Part shown: positions 52,940 to 61,752 of the stretch, piece after piece | Layout of the letters: every line of letters starts with the position of its first letter | Numbering within the stretch: position 1 is the first letter of the stretch | Notes under the pieces: model-generated | Told to the model about the DNA's origin: nothing | What the model saw: the letters and a program-made list of their open reading frames with translations, nothing else | Database searches by the model: none | Assembly: GCA_014800795.1 (NCBI GenBank) | Contig: JAAVFL010000035.1 | Coordinates: 70,869-134,868 of the forward strand | Length of the DNA: 64,000 nucleotides | Direction: 5' to 3' | DNA from: Bacteroidales bacterium | GTDB lineage: Bacteria > Bacteroidota > Bacteroidia > Bacteroidales > Muribaculaceae | Translations under genes and position numbers: made by a program

Positions 52940-54322
52940 TCATGGTAGTTCCACTTGCGTGGTAGCGTAATACATTATTGTCTTGTTGGCGAGGATTGCC
53001 ATAAATTTGTTCTGGAGTTGCTCCAGCCGTGAGTTTGCCAGATTGTTGTGGGCAATCAGGAATTCCACCGGATTGACCATTCCAAGCTCAAACTGGCGGT
53101 TGACAAAATCGGCAGACAACTGCGTCGCCTCAAGCTGCGTTATACCTGCTATATATCGGGCCTGCGCACTGGTTGCGTCTATGTACAGACTCTCGATCGT
53201 ATGCGACAGGTCATCGAGCAGTTGCGTGCGGTTGAGGTCATATTCAAGGCTTGCGAGTTTAGCTTTGTTGACCGCACGTTTGGTAGAATTGCCGTCGAAG
53301 ATCGGAATTGAAAGTGACAGTCCTACATTTTCGTTGAAGGCACGTCCCATCTGGGCGCTCCATCCGTCGCCGCCGGAATTATATCCGGTGCCTATGCCGC
53401 CTTGCAGCGACAGCTTGGGAAGGTAGCCAGCTTTGGCTGTCTTGATGTCGTTGGTATAAATCTGTTGGCTGAGGTCGTTACTTTTGATGGAGGGGAGCCA
53501 GCTTGCCGCGAAATCATATACCTGTTCGCGTGGAGGCAGTATGGCTGTCACATCATCGTCGGAGAATGTGATGTCTGCTATCTCCATATCGCAGTCAAGG
53601 CCTAACATCAGCAATTTTTTGAGCGCGATCTTTGAACTGTTGAGATTTCCCTCAGCCTGAACGAGACTGTATTGATCCTGAGCCATCTGGCTTTCAATCT
53701 GGGAGAAATCAACTTTTGATGTACGTCCTGATTCCATCAGGCGACGCGCACGCTCGGTCTGCTTAGTGCTTACCTCAAGTGTCTGCCGGGCGATCTCCAC
53801 TGCCTCGCGGGCATACATTATATTGAGATATGCCTGTAGTATGCCGAGTTTCAGCTCCTTTATTGCATCGTCACCCGATAGTTCCTGCTGCTCGCGCATT
53901 ATCTTGGCCGATTCAAGGCGATATTTCCTTACGTTTCCTTCCCATACGGTCCATGATGCATTGATGCCGTAGGAGCTGCCATAGGTGGTGCTTGTGCGTC
54001 CTACCTCATGTTTTGGATAATTGGTGATGCTATGGCTCGTGGAGAAGTTGACGGTGGGAAGATAAGCATCTTTTGCGGAACCGGTCTCCTGATCGGCCTG
54101 AAGGATTGAGAGAAGCGATCTCCGCACGCTGGTACTGTTTTCAACGGCCCATTTTATGCAGTCGTCGAACGTCCATTTTGCAGGCATAGCCATGTCGGGC
54201 ATACCTGTCACATCTTCTGTAGTGATATCCGAGTAGCTGAGGGTGGCGGGGGAGTCCGCATAGGTGCAGAATCCTGTCGCTGCCAAAGCTGCCAGAACGA
54301 TTATTTTGCGGCTGTACATCAT
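52940..54322 (-). CDS. TolC-family outer-membrane channel protein
   Basis: A 460-residue TolC-like protein with a signal peptide (about 1-22, ALAATGFCTYA) and two coiled outer-membrane efflux repeats: WTFDDCIKWAVENSTSVRRS starts the first, LSIPIFDGNSTKRAVNKAKL the second. It ends with the typical MYYATTQVELP. First gene of the export operon (channel, adaptor, ATPase, permease, kinase, regulator). Two adjacent ATGs (54322 and 54319) could start it. A consensus promoter lies 32 bases upstream. Confidence 0.93.
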   Translation of the reverse strand: MMYSRKIIVLAALAATGFCTYADSPATLSYSDITTEDVTGMPDMAMPAKWTFDDCIKWAVENSTSVRRSLLSILQADQETGSAKDAYLPTVNFSTSHSITNYPKHEVGRTSTTYGSSYGINASWTVWEGNVRKYRLESAKIMREQQELSGDDAIKELKLGILQAYLNIMYAREAVEIARQTLEVSTKQTERARRLMESGRTSKVDFSQIESQMAQDQYSLVQAEGNLNSSKIALKKLLMLGLDCDMEIADITFSDDDVTAILPPREQVYDFAASWLPSIKSNDLSQQIYTNDIKTAKAGYLPKLSLQGGIGTGYNSGGDGWSAQMGRAFNENVGLSLSIPIFDGNSTKRAVNKAKLASLEYDLNRTQLLDDLSHTIESLYIDATSAQARYIAGITQLEATQLSADFVNRQFELGMVNPVEFLIAHNNLANSRLEQLQNKFMAILANKTIMYYATTQVELP

Positions 54323-54353
54323 TCGATTGTGATTAAACAGTTTTATACAGTAG

Positions 54354-54385
54354 CAAAATTACGACAGCGTTCTTTATCTGGCAAA
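54354..54385 (-). promoter_or_regulatory. Consensus promoter of the MacAB/TolC-like operon
   Basis: On the minus strand TTTG (54382-54385), exactly 20 bases, then TAATTTTG (54354-54361): full match to the Bacteroidota consensus. Confidence 0.75.
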
Positions 54386-54473
54386 TAAAATCGCTCTAAT
54401 GACGCTATTATCATCCCGAAACCCCTTTTTTCGGAACGATTACTCCCAAGAGAACTATAAATGTTAACGTGAG

Positions 54474-55742
54474 TTAAGACCAACGCTGCCGCTGAAGTTC
54501 GGCCATGCGTGCCTCCGACGGATTATCTGCCGGATTCCAGAACCGGCTCCCCGTCAGGGCATCGGGCAGGAACTGCCGTTTTACGAAATGCCCGGGATAA
54601 TCGTGTGCATATTTATAGTCGGCTCCGTAGCCCATTTCTTTCATAAGCGATGTGGGTGCGTTGCGGATATGAAGTGGAACAGGCTGATTTCCGGAGTGTC
54701 TGACAGCGGCCAGAGCCGTATCTATCGCAAGATAGGCAGAGTTGCTTTTGGCGGAGGTCGCCAGATATATGGTGCATTCCGCCAATGGGATGCGGCCTTC
54801 AGGCATTCCGATTTTTTTTATGATATCGAAGGTGGCGTTGGCGAGTAGGAGCGCGTTCGGATTAGCCAGTCCGATATCCTCGCCGGCGAGAATCGCGAGA
54901 CGGCGGGCAATGAATTCCGGATCTTCCCCGCCTTCTATCATACGTGCAAGCCAATATATCGCGGCATCCGGATCGCTGCCGCGCACACTTTTTATGAATG
55001 CCGATATGATGTCGTAGTGCATTTCGCCCTGCTTGTCATACGCCATGGGATTCTCCTGAAGCCGTTCGGTAACGATCTTGTCGTTTATCACCATCGGTTG
55101 CCCCAGGGGTGTGGATTGCTGTAGAAGATCGAGGATATTGAGGAGTTTCCGGGCGTCTCCTCCCGAGAATCTGAACAGGGCATCGGTTTCTTCTATTTTC
55201 ACATCGGAATCTTTAAGGATAGCATCTGTTGACACGGCACGGGTGAGCAGTTCCTGAAGTTGCGGTGCTTCAAGTGGTTTCAACGTATAGACCTGAGCTC
55301 GCGAAAGAAGGGGACGGATTACCTCGAACGACGGATTTTCGGTTGTCGCACCGATAAGTGTTACAGTACCGTTTTCAACGGCACCAAGCAAGCTGTCCTG
55401 TTGCGATTTGCTGAAACGGTGTATTTCATCAATGAACAGTATCGGCCTACCTGTAGAGAACATGCTTTTTGCGTCGGCCTTACATCGGTCGATAACTTCG
55501 CGTACATCCTTTACTCCGGCACTTACGGCACTTAATGTATAGAAAGGCGACTTAGTGGTATTGGCGATTATGCGTGCGAGGGTAGTTTTTCCTACGCCGG
55601 GCGGACCCCATAGAATAAAAGAACTGACGTTGCCGCTATCAATCATCCGGCGTAACACGCTCCCTTCACCGACCAGATGAGTCTGACCGATATAATCGTC
55701 GAGAGTCTGCGGACGTAGCCGTTCTGCTAAAGGTGCGAGCAT
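54474..55742 (-). CDS. rarA: Replication-associated recombination protein RarA (MgsA)
   Basis: A 422-residue AAA+ ATPase related to clamp loaders that acts at stalled replication forks. Walker A is WGPPGVGKTT (about 45-54), Walker B ILFIDEIHRF, sensor 1 IGATTENPSF and arginine-finger region PLLSRAQVYTL. The C-terminal part (GADYKYAHDYPGHFVKRQFLPD) is the tetramerisation domain. Length and order are normal. It is followed upstream in the same strand by fmt with a 26-base gap, forming a housekeeping cluster with the pseudouridine synthase gene. Confidence 0.96.
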   Translation of the reverse strand: MLAPLAERLRPQTLDDYIGQTHLVGEGSVLRRMIDSGNVSSFILWGPPGVGKTTLARIIANTTKSPFYTLSAVSAGVKDVREVIDRCKADAKSMFSTGRPILFIDEIHRFSKSQQDSLLGAVENGTVTLIGATTENPSFEVIRPLLSRAQVYTLKPLEAPQLQELLTRAVSTDAILKDSDVKIEETDALFRFSGGDARKLLNILDLLQQSTPLGQPMVINDKIVTERLQENPMAYDKQGEMHYDIISAFIKSVRGSDPDAAIYWLARMIEGGEDPEFIARRLAILAGEDIGLANPNALLLANATFDIIKKIGMPEGRIPLAECTIYLATSAKSNSAYLAIDTALAAVRHSGNQPVPLHIRNAPTSLMKEMGYGADYKYAHDYPGHFVKRQFLPDALTGSRFWNPADNPSEARMAELQRQRWS

Positions 55743-55768
55743 GAGTTTAAGATGTTACAGGATATTTT

Positions 55769-56743
55769 TTACTTCATTCTTACTGTGGCGGAAAGATGCG
55801 CTCCACGAAGGAAAGCTTCGGCGGTCATCCGTTTTTTACCGGCAGGCTGTAGTTCGAGGATCTCTATGAGATGCCCGTCGCCACACGCCACTTTCATATG
55901 GTTATCCTCAATGAACAGTTCACCTGGAAGAGACGTTTCCGGACATATTCCGCACGGAGATGTGGTGAAAATCTTCATGGTGACGGGTGCATCCGTATCA
56001 TGCGATCCGAGTTCTGTCCACGCCGCGGGATATGGCGACAGACCTCTCACAAGATTATGTATGTCAGCGCAGCTTTTCCGCCAGTCTATCCGGCAGGTGT
56101 CCTTGAATATTTTTGGCGCCGGGGTGGCGGCTTCTCCTTTCAGCAGTTTGTCTTGAGGGATGGTAGTGAATGTGCCGTCCACAATGCTGTTTACGGTCTT
56201 GAGAGTGAGTTCGGCACCAAGTTCCATCAGCTTGTCGTGCACATTGCCAACATTGTCGGAAGGGAGAATCGCGATTTTTTCCTGATCGATTATATCTCCG
56301 GTATCTATTTCATGTTTGAGGAAGAATGTGGTTACGCCGGTCTCCTTGTCACCGTTTATGACAGCCCAGTTGATCGGAGCAGCTCCACGGTAGCGGGGGA
56401 GCAGGGAAGCATGAAGATTGAAAGTACCCATCAGTGGCATCTGCCATACAACCTCCGGGAGCATACGGAAAGCTATGACTATGAAAAGATCCGCATTGAG
56501 GCTGCGCAGTTCTTCTACGAACTCCTCATCTTTAAGACGCACAGGTTGCAGGAGCCGTATTCCGTGGGCTACGGCATATTCCTTTACCGGCGACTGATAC
56601 ATTTTGTGTCCGCGTCCCGCCGGTTTGTCGGGCATTGTTACCGCTCCGACAACGTTATAGCCATTGCCTACAAGTTTGTCGAGACTTGCGACCGCGAATT
56701 CGGGTGTTCCGAAAAAAACTATTTTTAGATCTTTCTTCTCCAT
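55769..56743 (-). CDS. fmt: Methionyl-tRNA formyltransferase
   Basis: A 324-residue enzyme that formylates initiator Met-tRNA with 10-formyltetrahydrofolate. KIVFFGTPEFAVASL starts the catalytic Rossmann fold; LLPRYRGAAPINWAVINGDKETGVT contains the conserved folate-binding region with HASLLPRYRG and the active-site Asn/His/Asp set. The C-terminal OB-like domain binds tRNA (VRGLSPYPAAWTEL). Formyl donors could in principle link to the formate produced by oxalate turnover via formyl-THF, but nothing in the sequence shows this. Confidence 0.97.
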   Translation of the reverse strand: MEKKDLKIVFFGTPEFAVASLDKLVGNGYNVVGAVTMPDKPAGRGHKMYQSPVKEYAVAHGIRLLQPVRLKDEEFVEELRSLNADLFIVIAFRMLPEVVWQMPLMGTFNLHASLLPRYRGAAPINWAVINGDKETGVTTFFLKHEIDTGDIIDQEKIAILPSDNVGNVHDKLMELGAELTLKTVNSIVDGTFTTIPQDKLLKGEAATPAPKIFKDTCRIDWRKSCADIHNLVRGLSPYPAAWTELGSHDTDAPVTMKIFTTSPCGICPETSLPGELFIEDNHMKVACGDGHLIEILELQPAGKKRMTAEAFLRGAHLSATVRMK

Positions 56744-56798
56744 TCTTTCTGATATATTAAAAATCCCCTTGCCATCACATCATCCGCTCAGACATAAA

Positions 56799-57500
56799 TT
56801 ACACATTATCGGTTGCCAATTGTTCCAAGGCTTGCCACAGGTTCTCGTCAGGAACAGGCGCTGTGAGGCTTATGGGTTGCTTGCTGACAGGATGTACAAA
56901 TTCGATATGGCGTGCAATCAGTGAGATGGATCCATCGGGATTCGACCGTCTGTCGCCATATTTAAGGTCGCCTTTTATCGGTGAACCTATCGCTGAGAGT
57001 TGCACCCTTATCTGATGCTTGCGTCCGGTCAGGAGTTCTACCTCCAGCATGTGATAGCGCTCCGACGATGCAAGCAGGCGATATCGCAGGCGCGCTTCCT
57101 TTGCGCCGCTTTTCGGTTTCAGGGAAGCGTACGACTTGTTGTTGCCCTCTGTCGATGTAATGTAATGATGTAGCTCTCCGGAGGGTTCGGGAGGGCGGTT
57201 GCGGGTGATGGCCCAGTATGTCTTGTGAACTTCACCGTTGCGGAACATTTCGTTCATTCTCGCCAGAGCTTTCGATGTTTTCGCAAAAACAACCAGTCCT
57301 CCAACCGGACGGTCAAGGCGGTGAACCACTCCGCAGAATACATTCCCCGGCTTGGCATACTTTTCCTTGATATACTGCCTGAGGGTTTCTACCAGAGGTT
57401 CGTCGCCGGTCTTGTCGCCCTGCACTATCTCTCCGGGAAGTTTGTTGACCACGATAAGGTGGTTATCTTCGTAAACGATTCTGTCTGCCAACGGTTGCAT
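56799..57500 (-). CDS. RluA-family pseudouridine synthase
   Basis: A 233-residue rRNA/tRNA pseudouridine synthase of the RluA family lacking an N-terminal S4 domain. The catalytic Asp is in HRLDRPVGGLVVFAKT; YRLLASSERYHMLEVELLTGRKHQIRVQLS is the second family signature, and GDLKYGDRR the third. The target uridine is not predictable. Strong hairpin upstream (57520-57569) separates it from the phosphohexomutase gene. Confidence 0.93.
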   Translation of the reverse strand: MQPLADRIVYEDNHLIVVNKLPGEIVQGDKTGDEPLVETLRQYIKEKYAKPGNVFCGVVHRLDRPVGGLVVFAKTSKALARMNEMFRNGEVHKTYWAITRNRPPEPSGELHHYITSTEGNNKSYASLKPKSGAKEARLRYRLLASSERYHMLEVELLTGRKHQIRVQLSAIGSPIKGDLKYGDRRSNPDGSISLIARHIEFVHPVSKQPISLTAPVPDENLWQALEQLATDNV

Positions 57501-57519
57501 TTACTTTCTTGTAAAAGTG

Positions 57520-57569
57520 TTCAGATACCGGACGCTATCTCCCCGAAGGATCGGCGTCCGGTATCTGAA
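57520..57569. terminator. 16-bp perfect hairpin between phosphohexomutase and rluA
   Basis: TTCAGATACCGGACGC (57520-57535) pairs perfectly with GCGTCCGGTATCTGAA (57554-57569) around an 18-base loop. On the minus strand CACTTTTACAAG follows; it most likely ends the phosphohexomutase transcript. It sits only 20 bases before the rluA start. Confidence 0.65.
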
Positions 57570-57637
57570 TGTCTGTATGCCTTTGAACTGTAATTTATTA
57601 TATTATCGGCTCAATATGCAGGTATGAATAGCTGCGC

Positions 57638-59386
57638 TTAAATACCGAGTTCTTTCTTGATTCCGTCAATCTTTGTTCGGGCAGCGGCTTCTGCAGCGTG
57701 ATATTCGCTCTTGTCGGCCATCTTGCCGTGAACTTCGATGTAGAATTTGATCTTGGGCTCTGTTCCCGACGGGCGGATTGAAACCTTGGTGCCGTCGGCT
57801 GTGAAGAACTGGAGAACATTGGAGGTTACAGGGAAATCCATCTTCTCAACCTTACCGGTTACGGTGTCGGTGCAGTTGAGGTCGGCGTAATCCTTCACTG
57901 TAACCACCGGGCTTCCGCCGAGTTCTTTCGGAGGATTGGCACGGAAGGCCTTCATCATGGCTACAATCTCCTCCGCACCGGTTTTTCCGGGACGGACTAC
58001 CGAGATTCCCTCTTCATGCGAATAACCGTATTTTACATAAATATCCTGAAGCATCTCCATGAAGCTCAAGCCTTTGTCTTTTGCCCATGCAAGACATTCA
58101 GCCATCAGCGAAATTGCCGAAACGGAGTCTTTATCGCGGGCAAACTCTTCCGCAAGGAAGCCGTAGCTCTCTTCGCCACCGCCAAGATAACGGGCTACAC
58201 CTTCGTTTTCGCGTATTACCGAGGCGATCCATTTGAATCCGGTATAGCAGTCGTACATGCGGATGTTGTTGGCATCGGCGATGCTCTTGATCGTCTCTGT
58301 AGTCACGATTGTCTTCACTATATATTCCTTACCGGTAAGGCGACCGAGCTCGGCGTTGCGGTTCATCAGATAGTTCAGAAGAATCATTACAATCTGGTTG
58401 CCGTTCACAAGCACATATTCCCCATCGGTATCGCGGATTACACATCCGATGCGGTCAGCATCGGGATCAGATGCCACTACGAGATCTGCCTCAACTTCTT
58501 TTGCTTTGGCGATAGCCATTGCCATTGCCGAGGCGTTTTCGGGATTTGGGGAATCTACTGTGGGGAAATCGCCTGACGGGATATCCTGTTCCGGAACGTG
58601 AATTATGTTTGTGAAACCGTAGTTTTTGAGTGATTCAGGGATAAGTTTCACGCCGGTTCCGTGAATAGGAGTGTACACGATTTTCAGATCGGAGTATTTC
58701 TTATCTATTTCAGGGCTGAGCTGGAGTCCCTTGATGGCTGCCAGATAATCCTGATCCATCTTGTCGCCGATAATCTCGATGAGTTCGGGGTTGCCGTTGA
58801 ACTTGATTTCACTTACGCTCTTGATCTTCTCAACGTTGTTGATGATGTTCACATCGTGAGGAGCGATGATCTGAGCGCCATCGGCCCAGTATGCCTTATA
58901 CCCGTTGTATTCTTTCGGATTGTGGGATGCGGTGATGTTCACACCGCTCTGACAACCCAGATGGCGGATAGCGAACGAAAGTTCGGGAGTGGGGCGGAAG
59001 CTATCGAAGAGATATGCTTTGATTCCGTTGGCAGAGAAGATGTTGGCTACAATTTCTGCGAATTTGCGTGAGTTGTTGCGAACGTCATGACCTACAACAA
59101 CCGAAATCTGGGGCAGATCGGGGAAGGCTTCTTTAAGATAGTTGGCGAGTCCCTGGGTAGCAGCTCCCACTGTATAGATATTCATGCGGTTTGTTCCGGC
59201 ACCCATGATGCCGCGCAGGCCGCCTGTGCCGAATTCGAGGTCTTTGTAGAAAGATTCTATGAGTTGAGTGGGATCCTCAGCCTCGAGCATCTGTTTCACT
59301 TCGGCGCGGGTGGTTTCGTCGTATTGGTCGGTAAGCCAGAGCAAGGCTTTGTCTTTTACGCTTTTAAGCAGTTCCTGATTGTCCAT
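57638..59386 (-). CDS. Phosphoglucomutase/phosphomannomutase
   Basis: A 582-residue alpha-D-phosphohexomutase that interconverts hexose 1- and 6-phosphates. The phosphoserine loop is ITASHNPKEYNGYKAYW, the Mg-binding loop DPDADRIG, the sugar-binding loop GGEESYGF and the phosphate-binding RPSGTEPKIKFYIE near the C-terminus. The N-terminus is longer than in ManB enzymes (TGGLRGIMGAGTNRMN), matching the long PGM/PGM2-like type common in Bacteroidota. A consensus promoter lies directly upstream. Confidence 0.95.
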   Translation of the reverse strand: MDNQELLKSVKDKALLWLTDQYDETTRAEVKQMLEAEDPTQLIESFYKDLEFGTGGLRGIMGAGTNRMNIYTVGAATQGLANYLKEAFPDLPQISVVVGHDVRNNSRKFAEIVANIFSANGIKAYLFDSFRPTPELSFAIRHLGCQSGVNITASHNPKEYNGYKAYWADGAQIIAPHDVNIINNVEKIKSVSEIKFNGNPELIEIIGDKMDQDYLAAIKGLQLSPEIDKKYSDLKIVYTPIHGTGVKLIPESLKNYGFTNIIHVPEQDIPSGDFPTVDSPNPENASAMAMAIAKAKEVEADLVVASDPDADRIGCVIRDTDGEYVLVNGNQIVMILLNYLMNRNAELGRLTGKEYIVKTIVTTETIKSIADANNIRMYDCYTGFKWIASVIRENEGVARYLGGGEESYGFLAEEFARDKDSVSAISLMAECLAWAKDKGLSFMEMLQDIYVKYGYSHEEGISVVRPGKTGAEEIVAMMKAFRANPPKELGGSPVVTVKDYADLNCTDTVTGKVEKMDFPVTSNVLQFFTADGTKVSIRPSGTEPKIKFYIEVHGKMADKSEYHAAEAAARTKIDGIKKELGI

Positions 59387-59431
59387 ATTGTGTTATGGTT
59401 TAGTTGTTTGCTGGTATAGTTGTCGTTTTTG

Positions 59432-59463
59432 CAAAGATATTCAAAATGCATTCATCTTCCAAA
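59432..59463 (-). promoter_or_regulatory. Consensus promoter of the phosphohexomutase gene
   Basis: On the minus strand TTTG (59460-59463), 20 bases, then TATCTTTG (59432-59439), 46 bases before the ATG: exact Bacteroidota consensus. Confidence 0.75.
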
Positions 59464-59613
59464 TCTTTTTATGATACGCGTATCCTTTGTTCATGGTGAA
59501 AGGTGCGGCCGGAAGCATTCATGCATGAGTGAAACATCTGCAATAGGGTTTTTGTTCGGAGGAATATTCGTCAGTATGAATATTTTTGTGACCGTATCGC
59601 TTCGGATACAGAT

Positions 59614-60159
59614 TCAGTTGCATGCCCATACCGATGCCATAACGCTTTCGCGATATGCCATAAGTCCACGCTCATTAAGCTCCACGGTGGTATAGTTACC
59701 GTCAGCGCCGATCACGCTCACGTGACTGTCATCTATGAAACTCATGAATTTCACAGTCTGCTCGTTGGCTGTCACACTCCAGCTCTGATCTGATTCGTCG
59801 AACGACAAACGAACTTTCGAACCGTCGTTTTTCGATGTGATGGTGTATCCTTTACCATCGCATTCAACGAGATAGTCGCCGTCATGGCCTTTTATAACTT
59901 TAGTTCCCATGGCTATGGGGTTGCTTCCGCTCCAGAATTCCACGGTGTTGAGAACCAGCAGATCGGCAGCTGAAGTCACCTCATATACAGGTATAATCCA
60001 GAAGGCAAAGAATACTATTTCATTGAGGAACTTATTGCCTATCTGGTTGTTCCAGGTAAGCAGTTTATTTGTAAGTGAGAAGCTTCCTATGCAGGAAGTG
60101 AACATCAAGGAGGTTGCTACGGCAAGTACAACTCCTACGGAAAGAAAATGTTTTCTCAT
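59614..60159 (-). CDS. DUF3332 family lipoprotein
   Basis: A 181-residue predicted lipoprotein. The lipobox SLMFTSC (Cys23) is followed by the DUF3332 signature GSFSLTNKLLTWNNQIGNKF, LNEIVFFAFWIIPVYEVTSAADLLVLN and TVEFWSGSNPI. Function unknown; relatives are widespread in Bacteroidota and proteobacteria as single-copy small lipoproteins with one or two hydrophobic segments in the mature part. It lies 80 bases from the MltF-like gene on the same strand; a weak link between the two is possible. Confidence 0.87.
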   Translation of the reverse strand: MRKHFLSVGVVLAVATSLMFTSCIGSFSLTNKLLTWNNQIGNKFLNEIVFFAFWIIPVYEVTSAADLLVLNTVEFWSGSNPIAMGTKVIKGHDGDYLVECDGKGYTITSKNDGSKVRLSFDESDQSWSVTANEQTVKFMSFIDDSHVSVIGADGNYTTVELNERGLMAYRESVMASVWACN

Positions 60160-60239
60160 ATCTGTCAGTTGAAACTGTTATTATTCTTTTTGGTGTTTTT
60201 TATCGGGAATGAAGTGGTCCGCTACGCTGAGCCGTACAG

Positions 60240-61676
60240 TCAGCTACCTCTGGGCACTTTCTTTTTTAGCTTTTCGTAGAAGTCCATTACTTTACGGACA
60301 TAGGCCACCGTCTCTCTCCCTCTGAAGTAGCCTGCCTTACATACAGGATCGGAATAGTATTCCGGATTGGATTTCATCAGAAGTGCCTGTTCCACATTGT
60401 CGCTCCATACCTCCGGATTCTTTCCATACTTTTTAGCGAGCGCGATAGCATCGGTGATATGGGTCAGACCTGAATTGTATGCCGCGACTATGAATTTGAG
60501 TCTTTCCTGCGGATCCGGAACCTTCTTTGACAGTGATTTGTCGAGATCGGCGAGGATGCGGCCGGCGGCGTTGATATTCGCTCTTGGGTTGGATATCTTT
60601 GAAGCGGGGAGATCGTAGGCTCTGGCTGTACGTGGCATTATCTGCATGATTCCGCGGGCGCCGGCCCATGATACCCGTGTGCTGTCGTAGCGGCTCTCGT
60701 GAAATCCCTGGGCAGCCATAAGTCTCCAGTCTATCCCTGATGCGCGACCTGATTCGCGGAAATAGTTGTCGTAAGGCGATATGAATCCTTTTGAAACATC
60801 GAGTGTGAATACACCTTCGTTGTGTTTTGCCATCTCGAAGTAGCGTTTGAGCAGTTCTGCCTGCTTGCGACGCGGTACCTCCTGCCCGAAATAGGCATTG
60901 ATGCTGTCGGCAAGCCAACGGCGCACGGGCGACACGGCCCATTGCGATTGCTGCGGAAAGCTCAAAGGCAGCGATATGTCGAGATCCGGATAATATGTCT
61001 TGTTGATACGCGCAATGTCATCGTCGACTACAGTGAGAGGTATCTGTCCCTGTGACACCATTTCTATGAGGTCTTCGGTAATGAGCGTGTCACGGTCTAT
61101 TACATGAATGTGGATTCCACCTCCGAGTTCTTCATTGAGATTTTCGAGACGATACTGGTATTTGGACTCGGCTTCGACATAGATATGCTCTCCGACAAGT
61201 TCCGTTACGTCCTCAATCAGACGCCTATTACCCTTTTTAGGCTGCACAAGCACCTGATGGGTGTAGTTTTCAGGCCCACAATGAAGCACTTTTCTACGGT
61301 ATTCCGATGTCACAGGAACTTCATATGCTACAAGATCCACTTCTCCTGAATCGAGCATCTCGATCATCTTCTGTAGCGACGGAGCAACCACCAGATCAAC
61401 CTCCATACCCTTGTCAGCCGCCATCTGTCTCAGCAGTGAATAGTCGTAACCCATAGGCTCGTCCCTATACAGGAAATATGAGGTCGGGCTATAGAGAGTC
61501 GCCACACGTAATGTGTCGGGCATCGGGTATGTTTCATCTACTGTCGGTCTACTGATTTTTTTCCCCTTGCATCCTCCTACAGATATTACCGCGAGGATAA
61601 GCATCAGCATGGGAATCCATGCCGGATGGCCCGGACTTTTTGTCCGGTGCGAACGGGTATTTTCAGCAGGTGTCAA
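60240..61676 (-). CDS. mltF: MltF-like lytic transglycosylase lipoprotein
   Basis: A 478-residue envelope protein with a periplasmic solute-binding-like domain (about 50-280: LRVATLYSPTSYFLYRDEPMGYDYSLLRQMA) followed by an SLT lytic transglycosylase domain (about 305-478) with catalytic Glu in GFHESRYD, ARGIMQIMPRTA and VAAYNSGLTH, as in E. coli MltF. It cleaves peptidoglycan and may sense muropeptides through the first domain. The lipobox is ISVGGC. The frame opens with TTG at 61676, which supplies a basic N-region for the signal; the first ATG (61610) would start inside the hydrophobic core, so the exact start is uncertain. Confidence 0.9.
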   Translation of the reverse strand: MTPAENTRSHRTKSPGHPAWIPMLMLILAVISVGGCKGKKISRPTVDETYPMPDTLRVATLYSPTSYFLYRDEPMGYDYSLLRQMAADKGMEVDLVVAPSLQKMIEMLDSGEVDLVAYEVPVTSEYRRKVLHCGPENYTHQVLVQPKKGNRRLIEDVTELVGEHIYVEAESKYQYRLENLNEELGGGIHIHVIDRDTLITEDLIEMVSQGQIPLTVVDDDIARINKTYYPDLDISLPLSFPQQSQWAVSPVRRWLADSINAYFGQEVPRRKQAELLKRYFEMAKHNEGVFTLDVSKGFISPYDNYFRESGRASGIDWRLMAAQGFHESRYDSTRVSWAGARGIMQIMPRTARAYDLPASKISNPRANINAAGRILADLDKSLSKKVPDPQERLKFIVAAYNSGLTHITDAIALAKKYGKNPEVWSDNVEQALLMKSNPEYYSDPVCKAGYFRGRETVAYVRKVMDFYEKLKKKVPRGS

Positions 61677-61752
61677 TACGGAAAAATATTCAGAAGGTTC
61701 GACAGGTAGTCATGAGGCATCCTTCCCACGACAAGAAAGGGTAGGGTAGAAT

